DNA of 64,000 bases, taken from Earliella scabrosa. Lineage: Eukaryota; Basidiomycota; Agaricomycetes; Polyporales; Polyporaceae. Where the stretch lies: positions 1,240,001-1,304,000 of the forward strand of contig JABYQQ010000001.1 of assembly GCA_022605405.1 (NCBI GenBank). Reading direction: 5' to 3'. The position numbers were made by a program, and so were the translations under genes. Shown piece after piece: positions 32,218-44,241 of this stretch (position 1 is its first letter; each line of letters opens with the position of its first letter). Under the pieces are notes generated by a model, which did no database searches, had not been told where the DNA came from, and was given only the letters and a program-made list of their open reading frames with translations.

Positions 32218-33848
32218 ATGTCTTCAAACGGAGCGCCCGCGTAAGTAGCGGATCAACGACGACATCCCCGCTCGGGAACATTGCTCATGACGTCGGCCGT
32301 TCCACTGTTCCACCGTTCCCCTCGATGCCCACCATGGCCACGACTTCCCCCGAAGCAGACTCTGCGTTCCTCAAACACTCTCTATCCTCGTTTTTCGGGC
32401 TCCTACCGCATTGTCGCCCCCAATGAGCTCGTCAAACGCCCCATACCTCACGCAAGCTGCGTACATCGACGCTGTCCGGATCCTCCAAGACACTCAGCCA
32501 ATCCCCCCGCTTGGTACCCTTCCAACGCAGCCTTTCACCACGGGGTCCACCACAGGTAGCCTCGATTTGGACAGTATCGGACAAGGTGAGCTGCGCCCGT
32601 CGGAATGGCTCGAACCGTCGCATTTGAGAAGGCACCCAGTGGAGGCAGCCAAGCTGGTATCTCTGGAGCACAAGGCTCTTGGATACAGACCCCCTGAAGG
32701 CTCTCTCGCCTCTCAAGCACAGGCAGCGGCTGCTCGACACCCGGAGGGTAGCTTGATTCCTCCTAGTGACAAGGCTTTGGCCGAGGCGGCGGAGGCTGAT
32801 GCCGTACGCGTCGCGTCAGTCTGAACCATACGACTCAACCGCAAACAATAAGGCGTACTGATACCTGTTCGCTTACCAGCGGAGAGCTCGGTGGACAGCC
32901 CACGTACAAGATGCAGCACATAGCGGTGCCCGCGAAGGCGAGACTTCAGTCCGCGGCGGAAACGCTGGGGATCGACCTGCGCGGAGTTGGTATGAGTACG
33001 TATATTCACTTCAATACATGTTCAAATGGCTCAGCGGTCTCATTATGTTTGCTAGATGAAGCCCGCCAGATCATGTCTGAAGAACAGAGCGAGCTGGGTT
33101 ACCGCCCACCGCCAGGTTCTTTGGCCGCAGAAGCCCAGTCCGCCGCTCAGTTCCACCCAGAGGGCGAACCTGGGGTACCCCATCCGGACCCGACGACCTT
33201 ATCGGAGGCGGCGCGTGAAGATGCGCAACGCGTGGTGTGCGTTTGGTCCTCGAGTTCGAAGATTTCGCGTTTCTGATGGGTTGGCAACTTGTCTAGGTCG
33301 GAACGCGAACAGGACACTGTGGCCGGGATCAACCTCCATACTATTACACGAGAGGAAGCCCAGCTTCTCGAGTCGATAGAACATAAGCTGTGGGTGTTCT
33401 TATGGATTTCGACCGTAACTTGCGCGTCCCTCATAGTGCGACCTGAACTCTGCAGATTGGGGTATGTTCCCCCGAGTGGCTCGCTGGCTGCTCAAGCTCA
33501 AGCCGCCGTTGCAAGACGCGGTGGGCAAGTCATGACGCGAGGTACAAGCACATCATCATCTCAGTGTTGTGCCGCACTCACGGCCTCGATATGCATATTC
33601 GTTGTAGAGTTAGCGGCGTTCCTCTATTCCGAGGAACATCGGACGCTGGGATTCGAACCTCCGTCCGGCAATATAGCTGTCGTTGCCCAAAGTCTTGCGG
33701 ACCAGAACGCCATGGATCAGGGAAGCCGCAAGCTCGCGGATGTGGGCGTATGAAAGACGAAATCATCTTCGTGTTTGTTCAATAGCACCCAATATCTAAC
33801 AGCCGAGATCAAGGAAGTGAAGAGCGTATCTGTGCAGGCCCTCCCTAG
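32218..33848 (+). CDS. SMP-repeat (seed maturation protein domain, LEA-like) protein, copy 1
   Basis: Eight exons (32218-32240, 32428-32814, 32880-32989, 33056-33236, 33297-33389, 33456-33541, 33608-33747, 33786-33848) join in frame to about 360 aa, nearly the length of the paralog at 56955. Four SMP-type repeats share the pattern LGYRPPxGSLAAxAQxAAxxHPEG: one each in exons 2 and 4, one split over exons 5-6 (GYVPPSGSLAAQAQAAVA) and a weaker fourth in exon 7 (LGFEPPSGNIAVVAQSLAD). SMP domains occur in plant seed and fungal stress proteins thought to protect against drying; here that role is inferred. The 23-nt first exon is optional (an ATG at 32423 is an alternative), and the last 20 codons are uncertain. 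Confidence 0.83.
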
Positions 33849-34228
33849 TCCGTTTACGCGACAGTTTAATGCCATACCACCCTCTTCGTTGTGTGCAAAT
33901 TGTGGTCCAAGCCGTTACGGTTGCCCGGCTGAGGTGCCGTTTGATAAAATGGGGTATGTCTCGGATTCGTGACCTGTAAGTCCCTCGGCGGCCGACGCCC
34001 CATAGTTACCAGCCTACGTCGGTTGAGTTGGCTTTCCTTTGTTAGTCTAGTGCGCGTTCGACGGCCTTGTGCCGCACGAGTCGGGGGTCCTCGTCCACGC
34101 GGTCGACATTTCAGGACTGCACAGCCGGCAAGTCCGGCGCGTAGCCCCGCGTGCATGCATACGCGTTCTCAAGGGCGCCTATGTGAGCTTCGAGCTCGTC
34201 GTCTCCCTCCGCGTGCAGTCGTCCATCC

Positions 34229-36094
34229 ATGCCCTCCAGCGAACCCCGCCCCATGCTCGACTCGCCCCGCGTGGGCACCCTCACCGATGTGCCTGAGGAG
34301 AGCCCGCTCACGCCTAGCTCTCGCTCGCCGTACTTCCACCATGCTGTTACGGGCTCGGCTACTACCTTCAAGCCCGCCGGAAGCACCACCAGCCTCGCGA
34401 GCACCGGCGCGCCCACACGAACACCATCGTCGGCGAGCCAGCGCACGCCCTCCGGCCTCACAAGGTCGTCGACGACCCGTTCTGCGAGCGGGGACACTCT
34501 CAGCGGTGTCACCCTGAGCGGTGTCGCGACCCCTCGGAGGCAGCGATCGGGGTCTCCGGCGACGATGAAGGAGAAGGACAAGGAGGGGGGCGAGAAGGGC
34601 GGGCGGGAGCGGGAGGGGCGGGAGGGGAAGGGCGGGAAGGGATCCGGGCAGCCTCCGACGCACAAGATACGGAACACGCCCCATCTGCCGCACTGGAAGG
34701 ACGCGGAGCCTGCGCCGGCGACGCTCATGCACTGGAGTCGCGCCCCGGTGTTCGGCCTCATGCCGCTGCACGGGACCCGCGCGCACAGCGTCACGCTCAT
34801 CGACAACATTGCGTGGATGTTTGGCGGGTGCGACGAGCGGGGGTGCTGGAGGGACGTCTTTTGCTTCAACACAGGTGCGTCCTTTGGCTCGCGATTCGAG
34901 GGCTGCATTCCATGCTCCCGCGGCCTCCAATTCAAGGGACGTGGTATGCCGTAAATGTCTAGAGTGCGCACAATTGAGAGCGCTATGCGCACTCCTCTTG
35001 CACATTTCACGAAGACTGGCCCCCTGTTGTCTAGACAGCGCAGTCGAAGGAGTGCGGTTATTATGCGCGCATCGATTTCATTCATCTCGGATGTGACCGG
35101 GATCGGCGACATGGAGTGCTACCCTCTCGGCTCTTTCATCTCGTCAAGACAACGCTGATCTTCTTGGTCCAGAAACGATGCAGTGGACGCATCCCGATGT
35201 GAACGGTGACATCCCTCCGCCATGTCGCGCACATACAGCCACCCTCGTCGATCGGAAAATCTTCGTGTTCGGCGGCGGCGAAGGCCCCGCATACTACAAC
35301 GACGTCTACATCCTGGACACGGCCATGCGACGATGGATGCACCCGCTATTTCCCGAGGGCACCGTTCTCCCTCCGCCTCGCCGGGCACACACATCGGTCC
35401 TGTACAAGAACAAGTTGTGGATCTTCGGCGGCGGGAACGGCAGCACGGCGCTGAACGACGTTTGGACACTTGACGTCGGAGGGTCCGTGGACAGATTACG
35501 GTGGGAACTGGTGGAGACGAGGGGGAAGAAGCCGACCGCGCGAGGATATCACACAGCGAACCTGATCGGCAACGTCATGGTTGTCGTCGGCGGCAGCGAC
35601 GGGCGGGAGTGCTTCTCGGACATCTGGTGCCTCAACCTTGGTGAGTGTGAATGTCAGCCTGTGGACATAGATGCGGATTGACGTGCGACAGATACTCTCC
35701 TGTGGAAGTTGGTCAAGCTGGGGGAGAGCCACAAACGGCTCTCGCATACGGCTACGCAAGTTGGCTCGTACCTGTTCATCTACGGCGGTCACGACGGTGG
35801 CTCGTACATGTCTGACATTCTCCTCTTCAACCTCGGTGTGTGTCCTCAACGATTCTGTGTCTATACTCGCCCATCCTAATATCGTCTCTAGTGTCATTAC
35901 AGTACGAACCACGCCAAGTCGCAGGCCGAGCACCTTCCGCCCGTGGGTATCACGCTGCGTGCCTCGCCGACAGCCGTGTCTTCGTCTTCGGCGGCTTCAA
36001 CGGCATCGAGGTGTTCGACGACGTGCACATACTGGACCTCGCCGGTGCCGCCTATCTCCCGCAGGTCACGAGCTTCCGCATCGACGTCGAGTGA
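34229..36094 (+). CDS. Kelch-repeat protein
   Basis: Exons 34229-34874, 35173-35640, 35692-35835 and 35892-36094 join in frame to 486 aa. The first 140 residues are Ser/Thr/Pro-rich, followed by a Lys/Glu/Gly-rich charged stretch (EKDKEGGEKGGREREGREG), probably disordered. From about residue 180, kelch motifs recur: AHSVTLIDNIAWMFGG, AHTATLVDRKIFVFGGG, AHTSVLYKNKLWIFGGG, YHTANLIGNVMVVVGG, SHTATQVGSYLFIYGG and YHAACLADSRVFVFGG. Six blades of the paired-Gly type suggest a beta-propeller that binds partner proteins. Similar fungal kelch proteins act in polarity or signalling; a specific partner cannot be named. Confidence 0.92.
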
Positions 36095-39000
36095 ATGTCG
36101 CAACCCTATCCTTCCATGCTCGGAGGGAGTTCCCTGAACGCCCCTCACCACGCCCTGTCTTTCACTGCTACCTCTGCGATATCCTGCCCCCACGTTTCGT
36201 TCTTCGTCAGCACGCCTCCCTGGCGGCCGTGCTCTAATTCTCCACTCGACCTCTCTTTTCCGCCTTTCCCCTCGGGCGTCCCCGACGGAGCACAGGCTTC
36301 GCCGCGGCCGAGTCCGATTAACTTATGCCAGTTGGATGACGATGACGATGGTGATGGTATCGGTACGCTTCGCCGTAATCCCCTCCCTCCTCCTTGTTGT
36401 ATCCTCATCGTCCTTTGTTTCGATTTCGTTTTTTACTTGTCTTGTGCCGGCTTACTTCCGTTGCACGCTGCGTGTGTCGCGTCTCACTCTGTATCGCTAA
36501 ATCATCTGGCTCGGCGCCCGAGAGGAAGGGGTTGCGGTGAGGGGGGAGGGGGAAGAGCAGGAGCAGGAGCAAGAGGGGAAGGAGGGACGGGGCCGAGGGT
36601 CCGGGACAGCTGCTAATGACCGAGTTACTAGAGGGCTACATAATGGTACGAGTTCCGCTGTGTATGTAGGTAGCATGGTGCACATAGGTGCATGGTGCGG
36701 TGTATATATGACAGGCTATCCTGCCCGCGTCCAAACCTCGTCGCTCGCTTGGCAGACTGACTGATCGAAATTGGACTACGCAACTGGTACAATACAGTAC
36801 AAGGTGAGCGGCGGCCGTCGACGTGCTCCTTCCGTCAATGCTGTTCGTAACACATGCCGCCGGACAGGGTCGCTCCAAGCTGAGTACGTACGTGCCTGTC
36901 GACAGTGCCCAGACGGCGTCGTGAAACAGCACTCGCGCGGCCCAAGGTTCAGGACAAATAAACGGGCGCGACTCCTGGATGGATGTTGAGACTACGTATA
37001 TGGCCTGACGGCGCACTCAGGCTGGGACGCAGTTTCCACTCGTGCCTCAACCTGTGCGTCTGTTAAGTACAGATCGCCTCCTTCGGGACCGGCAGCGCAT
37101 AGTGGAGCCGCTCACGGGAGATCGGTGCGAGTGTGGGGAAAGCAGCGCATAGTGGAGCCATTTCTGCGCCGCGGGGATCCCTGACAGGTGCGAGGGGGGC
37201 CCGGAAGCGTCCCCGAGTCCCAGGGCTTGAGGTCGAGCCGGATCAGAAATGCGGTGTGCACTGTGTAGTATGTCCCGCCCAGTGAGTAGGTATATTTGTA
37301 TGTAGTAGTAGATGAGATGCGCTCACTGTCACTTGTACTGTCAGCGCGAACAGCCTCGCCCGCCCGGCGCTGGGCTGTGGCGGTCAGATCCGGATCGTAC
37401 CAGGGCGAGGCTGGTGGTGTAAATCCACGCGTCATAAAGCATCCGAGGAGTCACCGATGTGGAGATGAACGATGCGCTGGTGACTAGCGCTAGTAATAGT
37501 ATGTAGAGGCATATACGCTATCACTATGGTCGGGAGTTGGCCTCTGACAGAGAATTTCGGAATCAACGTACTGATGTGCGATCAAGTGAGGGCGATGCAA
37601 CGTACTGACTGAATCATAGAACAGACATATGATGCACGAGCGGCGAGCCTCTTGAGGCAAGTATCCCTCGTGAGATCGTACTGCGTGCCGGCGTTTTCCC
37701 TCTCCGGTCTAAGCCCACCCGACGAGGTTACTTATGGACAGTGAGACACCGTGCCGGCGTGGGAGGACTCGAGCGCAGACGGACATGAACCCTGTGGGAT
37801 AACCGTCAGCGTGTTAGCTATAGCAGCCTCGGGATCTGAGTGTCGCAGGTGGCGGTGCACCGGGGAGGAGATGAACTTAGATAGGTGGAGCATCATGCAT
37901 CATGATCTACGAACACGGTGAGTAAGCCACTAAGCACTAGGTATTCGAGTCTGTCAGTATGTGCACGGGGTACTGTGGTGAGACTCGTCCATCGCATCCC
38001 TGATGCATGCAGGCTGATTTACGGGTACGTACGGCGCAAGTCGGCATCGTCTCAGACAACGGACGGGATGATCGAGACCGCGGGCCTCTCTACCTGGTAC
38101 CTGCTATGCTATAGTAGGACGAGCACGAGCATGCACCGAAAGTCTGTTCCGATATGTCGGTAGAAATTTGACATGTCAGGATAACCACACAAGACTCACA
38201 ACACAGCGCCCCTCCTTGATATCCCCGCAACATCGCCGTCCGGGTCCGTGTCAGACCATTCCAAAAAATACACCGCACCGCGCGCAATGTCAGGCAGCGA
38301 CACAAGCATCCCTCACAGAATACAAATATCTGATACGCACCGGCTGACGTCGAGAGTCCCAACATTGATGATGATGATGGGACACCCGCGAGCGCCCCCA
38401 AAGGAGCAGTATGAGCGCGCGAATATTTTGGCATATCCGGCCACCGAGGGGGGCGTACCTACTGATGGGGACAAATGATGGAGATGAACAGGTGTCAACG
38501 TCTAAACAGCCAGCCCTGCTCTGTGCACGATCTGCTCTACTCCATTTGACAGACCTATCAGCGCCGTAGTAGTCCGCAGCGCTGAGCATCCTGGTGGGAA
38601 TCAGGGGTGCGTCGTGCGTCAGCAGCGTTGCGAGCGAGAAGGCTGAGAACATGCAAGGATGCCCGCGCGCAGTACATACTTCGACTTCCTCCCCTCCTGG
38701 GCCCTCCACACCGAACCATCATGTCCGCACTCGCGGGGAGGAAGCACGTCGGAGAAGGCAAGAGGGAGGGTAAACTGCGCGTCTCCTGTGTGCCGGTCTC
38801 GTGCCTGTGGGCGGTTCGCGGATGTGTCAAAATGCGGACGCCTGAGTCCTGATGAGGAAAAGATCGGCGTGGTAAGGCCGGTCCGAGTGTCCCTCTGCGC
38901 GTATTGTGCGCGGGGCCCGGGCAACTTGCAAGTTCGCCTGCGCACTGGCCAATCGTCCGCGGATTGTTTGCGGACAGTGGGAGAGCATTCTCGGAGGCGA

Positions 39001-39780
39001 GCATCAAGCTCACATGTCGTCCTGCCACGGGCGCATCTGGGAAGAAACGCGATTTGCTGGCGAGAGGTCCGTTCCACAAATGTCGCGCGTTGTGCTCTTG
39101 GCTCACGAATAAGAGTCGGGTTGCTCTGAGAAGGTTCGCAGAAGTTCGCAGCAGTAAAGAGGTCTGACCCGGGGAGGAGGAGGCGAGGGCCACAACGTGG
39201 TGATGGACGTGGAGAGCATGTGTCGTGGGTGGTGGATAGCCGGGCACGACTTACGAAGCTCGCGACGCGACGGCGGACGGGCCAGGCGAGGGAGGATGTT
39301 GAGATGAGTGCCCTCGCGACGTTGGCCACTTGGCGCACACACCGAGCATGTGCGGAGGAGGCAGCGGGCGCGAGCCAATTGGAAGATGCATGAGCCGCGT
39401 CTCCGGTCGGTCGAGGATGCCGCAGAGAGTGCCTGGTGCCGCTCCGGCGGGCGTCGAGGATCAGGACGGCGGATGGGAACGAAGCCGCGAGTTCCTGATG
39501 GGAGATGAGCTGGGAGACGACAGGGCCGCTGTGGGCGTGCGAGGCGTCGTTTGCGTGGACGAGCGGGCGTGCGCCGTGCCGTCTGCAGCCAGGCGGGCGT
39601 CGAGGACCCCATTGTCGGCTGCAGACGGCCGAGGAGGAGGAGGAGCAGGTGTGCATGAGGATCGCCGTGGCGACGGCCCCCGTTGGACGATAGCGGATCG
39701 GGTCTGTCGTTGCTGGGGAGACCAATTCGGACTCGGCGAATGGCACTCATCAACGGGCGCTCGGCCCAATCAGCGGGGGG
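36095..39780. other. Long intergenic region (3.7 kb)
   Basis: No recognisable gene. Notable sequence: a polypurine, G-rich tract at about 36520-36602 and a short GATGATGATGATG run near 38365. A 375-codon minus-strand frame (38619-39746) overlaps the upstream region of the secreted-protein gene and was not accepted. Confidence 0.5.
36520..36602. repeat. Polypurine G-rich tract
   Basis: Almost purely purine over about 80 nt, with several runs of four to six G separated by short A-containing spacers; triplex- or quadruplex-prone by composition. Confidence 0.7.
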
Positions 39781-39790
39781 CCAGGGACGC

Positions 39791-39797
39791 TATATAG
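39791..39797 (+). promoter_or_regulatory. TATA box of the Gly/Asn-rich secreted-protein gene
   Basis: TATATAG lies 194 nt before the ATG at 39991, followed by CT-rich leader sequence typical of highly expressed fungal genes. Confidence 0.6.
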
Positions 39798-39990
39798 CCC
39801 CTCGGATGGTCTTGGCCGCCCTCCATCCTTTTCCCTCCCGCTCTCGTCTCTGCTCGAGCCTTTGCTCTCCTTCAGGCCGGTGCCTACTGTTCTCTGTAAC
39901 ACGACCCGGGGTCGTTTTCTTTCGAGCTCACATCTCAACTCTTTCACTCGTTCTCTCGACCGGTCGTTGTTTTTCAGTGTATCAAGCACC

Positions 39991-41573
39991 ATGTACCCTA
40001 AGGCTTTCCTCGTCGCTCTCCTTTCCCTCGCTCTCTCTGCCTCCGCCATCCCCTCGCCCAACAGGAATGGTGGAAAGGGCAACACGGTCCAGGCTGGCAC
40101 TGACACTTGCGGCGTGAGTTCCCACATACATAGCCCTGAGAGAGGATCGTCCTCTGATCGACACAATTTGCCTCTTAGACGGCTGCCGTCAAGACAGTAA
40201 CCGTCACTCAGACTGCCGGCGCTCAGCAAACCGGTATCGCGGCTACCCCCAACGCCGGCCTCGGTCAGCGTCCCCCTCGCGGTGGTGCTCAGCCTGGTCG
40301 CGGCGGTCAGCAGCCTGGTCGCGGCGGCAACAACGGTAACAACGGGGCCGCCCAACCCCCACGTGGCGGCAACAACGGCAACAACGGCGGCCAGGGCGCT
40401 CAGCCTCCTCGCGGCGGCAACAACGGTGAGTAGTTAGCGTTCGCGGCAGCAGGAGGAATGTCTCATGGTCGACGTAGAGGGCAATGGCGGCGCAGCGACG
40501 GGCGGTAACGGCGGTAATGCCGGCAACGGCGGCAACAACGCTGGCAACGGCGGCAACAACGCTGGTAACGGCGGCAACAACGCTGGTAACGGCGGCAATG
40601 CCGGGAACGGCGGCAACAACGCTGGCAATGGCGGCAACGCTGGTAACGGCGGAAACAACGCTGGCAACGGCGGCAACGCTGTTCAGCCCCCCGCGACTCC
40701 CAACGCCGGCGACCCCCAGACGTCGTTGACCATCGACCCCCGTAACGTCTTCAACTTTGCGTCGGACGGTGGTCCGGATGCGGCCTCTGGCCAGGAGGCG
40801 TCGATCACCTCGACGAACAACTTCATCAACTTCTGCCTCCAGTTCCCCGACAAGGCCAAGACCAACGGCCAGCAGATCGTCGAGGGCTCCTGCAACCAGA
40901 CCCCGATGGGTGTCATCGCCGCGCAGAACAAGATGCCGTCGGCCAAGTTCCAGAGCCCCGCGAACGGTGACACCGTCGCCGCGAACCAGGACTTCACCAT
41001 CTCGGTCGCGATCCGCAACCTCGAGACCGGCCACTTCACGAACCCGACGACGACGTTCCACATGGCGCCCCAGCAGGTCAACGGCAACGGCATCATCAAG
41101 GGTCACTCGCACGTCGTCATCGAGCGCCTTACCAGCCTCGACCAGAAGACCCCCACGAACCCGACCGACTTCGTCTTCTTCAAGGGTCTCAACGACGTCG
41201 CGCAGAACGGCATCCTCACCACCACCGTCCCTGGAGGTCTCCCCGCCGGCACCTACCGTATCGCCACCATCAACTCGTCCTCGAACCACCAGCCCGCACT
41301 CGTCGCTGTTGCACAGCGTGGTGCGCTCGACGACATGGCCTACGTGAGTACTGTCCTGCCTTCATCGTCCCGAACGTGGACCTGACCTCTCTCTCATAGT
41401 TCACTGTCACCGAGGGTGGTGCCGCTGGCAACAACGGCGGCAACGCGGGCAACCAGGGTGGCAACGCCGGCAACCAGGGCGGTAACGGCGCGAACCAGGG
41501 TGCAGGCCAGGGCCAGGGCCAAGGTCAAGGTCGTGGTGGCCGCGGCGGTCGCCAGCAGCGCCGCCGCCTCTAA
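39991..41573 (+). CDS. Secreted Gly/Asn-rich protein with conserved agaricomycete extracellular domain
   Basis: Exons 39991-40113, 40179-40425, 40478-41343 and 41400-41573 join in frame to 469 aa. A clear signal peptide (residues 1-19) is followed by a Gly/Arg/Gln/Pro-rich segment and, at the start of exon 3, a tandem GGNAGNGGNNAGN region. The central domain (about residues 200-410) has family blocks I recognise from many agaricomycete secretomes: SLTSTNNFINFC-like, NGQQIVEGSCNQTPMG, NKMPSAKF, GHSHVVIE and GTYRIATIN. A Gly/Asn/Gln tail ends in GRGGRGGRQQRRRL. The flanking Gly-rich regions are longer than in relatives I recall. Function unknown; probably cell wall or extracellular matrix. Some databases label relatives as ribosomal protein S17, which I think is wrong. 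Confidence 0.9.
40478..40680 (+). repeat. In-frame Gly/Asn tandem repeat
   Basis: Repeats of GGCGGCAACAACGCTGGTAA-like units encode GGNNAGN with variable spacing within exon 3 of the secreted gene, and look prone to length change. Confidence 0.85.
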
Positions 41574-44130
41574 GCGCATCTTCGGCCTCCTCTCCTCATG
41601 ATCATGCCCCCTCCCGTCCATGACCATCCCCGCCCCCGCGCGCACCTGCGCGGCGGCGCATTGGAGTAACTTATTGCCCTTGGTGCGCGGCTCCCCGCTT
41701 CGATTCACACTGGGCCGCCGCGCTTCGCCCGTCCGCCTGTGGGACCCCTTGATATGAGCATCGCCGGTCGCATTTTGTTTTACTTCCAACCTTTGCTTTC
41801 CTCTTATCTCCTCTCCTCCACGCACACACACACACACACTTGTCTTTCCTTTTCATTGCCTTTCATTGTGCACTCGACTTGAACAGCGCGTGTAGGTTCC
41901 AACGCACACTCTCACGACGCCTGTGGCGGGGCGAATAGCTTTTAGGTAGCAGAGCGAATTAATACAGAGCATGGGAAACTCATAAACCCAATGGTTTGCG
42001 TGCGCGTGCGATGCTTCGTCGACTCTAGCTCTCTCAAGACTCTCTACCAAGTACTGCAGCGGAGGGTGATCGTCGCAAAAATCCCTCCGCATGGGATGTC
42101 TACCCTAGCAACGGACACGCGCGGTGTTGCCGGGGAGCACGATCCCTCTGCCGGTCGATCGTCTGTCAAAACGAAACTCCGGAGTGCCCCCATCCTCTCC
42201 CTATACCCTATACACCGACTCCTCGGAATATGATCGTGCGGCATGCATGATGCCGTGCACTCATGCAGGTGTCAATCTTCTCAGTGACGGCCGCACGGCG
42301 GGCTCGCAGTTGATCAGTAGGCTTGTTGGAGCTTCGGAGTGCACTTGGCGTTAACGAGAGAAGGACAGCGAACCTGACTTGTCGAGTGCAGCAAGGCGCA
42401 CGAGCCGCACCTCGAGGCTCGACCATCCACGGTCCACTTGAGGCATGAAGCGGCAGAACATCATTGGGGGGAGACTCGGGGCAGCGGCGTGTGTCGACCG
42501 CAAGCCTCGACATCTGCTTGGAGACTTCCTTGGAATCATCTGAGAGTTATTTACAAGGCGGCTTGGGGGAGCGTGTCCGATCGTCGTACCAGCCAACGCA
42601 CCGAGGACGTGGTGCCGGGCTCTATGAGGCGAGGTCGAGCTCACAGAAGTACTACTGCTTACGAATGAATCATGATTCATGATTCGCTGCGTGCGGTACG
42701 CGTCCAACGTTTACTATTGGCCAAGATTGAAGATGCGCTGGGGTCGGCACGGCAGCGCGGCCGGAGAGCCAACCTACTTACTTAGACTGGGACGAACCCA
42801 GTGGGTGGTTTATGCTGCGGCGGATGGGAGCGAAACGCACTGGGGTTACTTGTCGGAAGCGACTGCATGAAATTCGCCCCACGGCCGCCGCGAAGCTGTC
42901 AAACTAGTACTGCGTGCTGCACACATGTACAGCAAGGGTCCTCCGTGCACCCACATCTACTTATCGTGGAGTCCGGGTGCGATTGGTGCGTCGACCCCCT
43001 TCGAACACGGGGAACCACGCCGCGGGTAACGTAAGGAACCCCACGGGGCAGCAGAGAATGTGTGAGTTAGACTTAGAGCACAGTGCGCGGATGTCATTGG
43101 GAAGAGATCAACGGTGGCTGGCGAGCTATTTTTGCGAGGCGATGGCGTGACACGTGTACACCCGCGTTATATCCAAGGCCCTTGGCTGCAGACACGGAGT
43201 GAGAAGTAGAAACGGTGATCACTACATGCTGCAACTCATCTTCTGCACAGGGGATGAACTTCAGTCGTGGCCAGGTCGTGGCTAAGTAGCGGTAGCGACT
43301 CCGAGTCGGAGGAGGACAACGGAAGCACAAGCGCTCCACGTTGATTGGTTCTCTACAAGCGCCCTCGGTGCGGCCCGCACAAACGAGGCGCTTAGCTGCT
43401 TCCCCTTCTACATTCCGTCGCAATGGCAGTCTCCCTCGCGTTCACCGGGATATCACTTTGTCATATGCCCTCTTGTGTGCAAATCTTACTTCCAAGTCAA
43501 TGTCACAGGCTGAAGACGACAAGTACTAGTCCAACTGCACCATCAGCGGTGCTGTAGTAGCAGGTAACCAACGGTGGAACTTCCATGTGAGACTTGCTCA
43601 CAGTGATTTTGTGCAGGGATGCATGCGTATCCTGCGCTACACCAGACGCCATGCTGCCTGCGTAGCGTCTTCCGGGTACTCGATGCGAAACCATGTTATT
43701 GCACCCTTCTGGCGCTGGCACTGTGCTGTACTTGTACCCTATGTTTGAACACAACCCGCTTCAGGTGTCGTCGGTCGGCCTACTGGGAGTATATCAGGGG
43801 CGTTAAGGTTCAGTTTGATTGCACGTCACAGCAGGACCCCTATCAGGATGTTCGATTGCGAGTCCTCGGCGGTTTTGAACGCACTTTGAAGGCTTCTGGG
43901 AGCAGCCAGTGGGTTCGGAGTGTGAGTCGACATCCAGCGAGCATCCAGCACTGACTTTGATACTGCCTCGTACGCAGGGCTTTTACACCCATGCCATTGA
44001 TCGAATGGGCTGGTCGAATCTCCTGTCATCGAGCGGGGATAACAGCAGTCGGGCTCTGTCAACTGAACCACATACAGCGCCGAACTGTTCCGATATACGC
44101 AAGCGTAGCAAACTCAGATGGCCCTAGGAG
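41574..44130. other. Intergenic region
   Basis: A (CA)n run at about 41820-41840 lies in the 3' flank of the Gly/Asn-rich gene. Otherwise no gene is recognised. A segment at about 43785-43835 resembles one at about 46205-46250, upstream of the paralog. Confidence 0.45.
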
Positions 44131-44139
44131 TATAAGTAG
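44131..44139 (+). promoter_or_regulatory. TATA box of secreted family member 1
   Basis: TATAAGTAG lies 103-111 nt upstream of the ATG at 44242. Confidence 0.6.
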
Positions 44140-44241
44140 CCTCGACGGGGCTCGTATCCTCCTCACATGGTGCTCATCTCCCCCTCCTTTTATCAGCGCC
44201 ACACCTACTCAACCGCACTCTCGCTTCCCACAACCACAGCA

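Noticed and set aside
33640..33670. tRNA B-box-like sequence on the minus strand
   Set aside because: It lies inside the conserved LGFEPPSG codons of the SMP gene and has no matching A box.
38619..39746. 375-codon minus-strand open frame
   Set aside because: Arg/Ser/Pro/Ala-rich composition typical of chance frames in GC-rich DNA, no recognisable domain or signal, and several equally long overlapping frames in other phases across the same promoter region.
40243..41289. 348-codon minus-strand open frame opposite the Gly/Asn-rich gene
   Set aside because: Antisense shadow of a low-complexity coding region; Arg/Val/Gly/Ala repeats mirror the GGC/AAC codons of the real gene.
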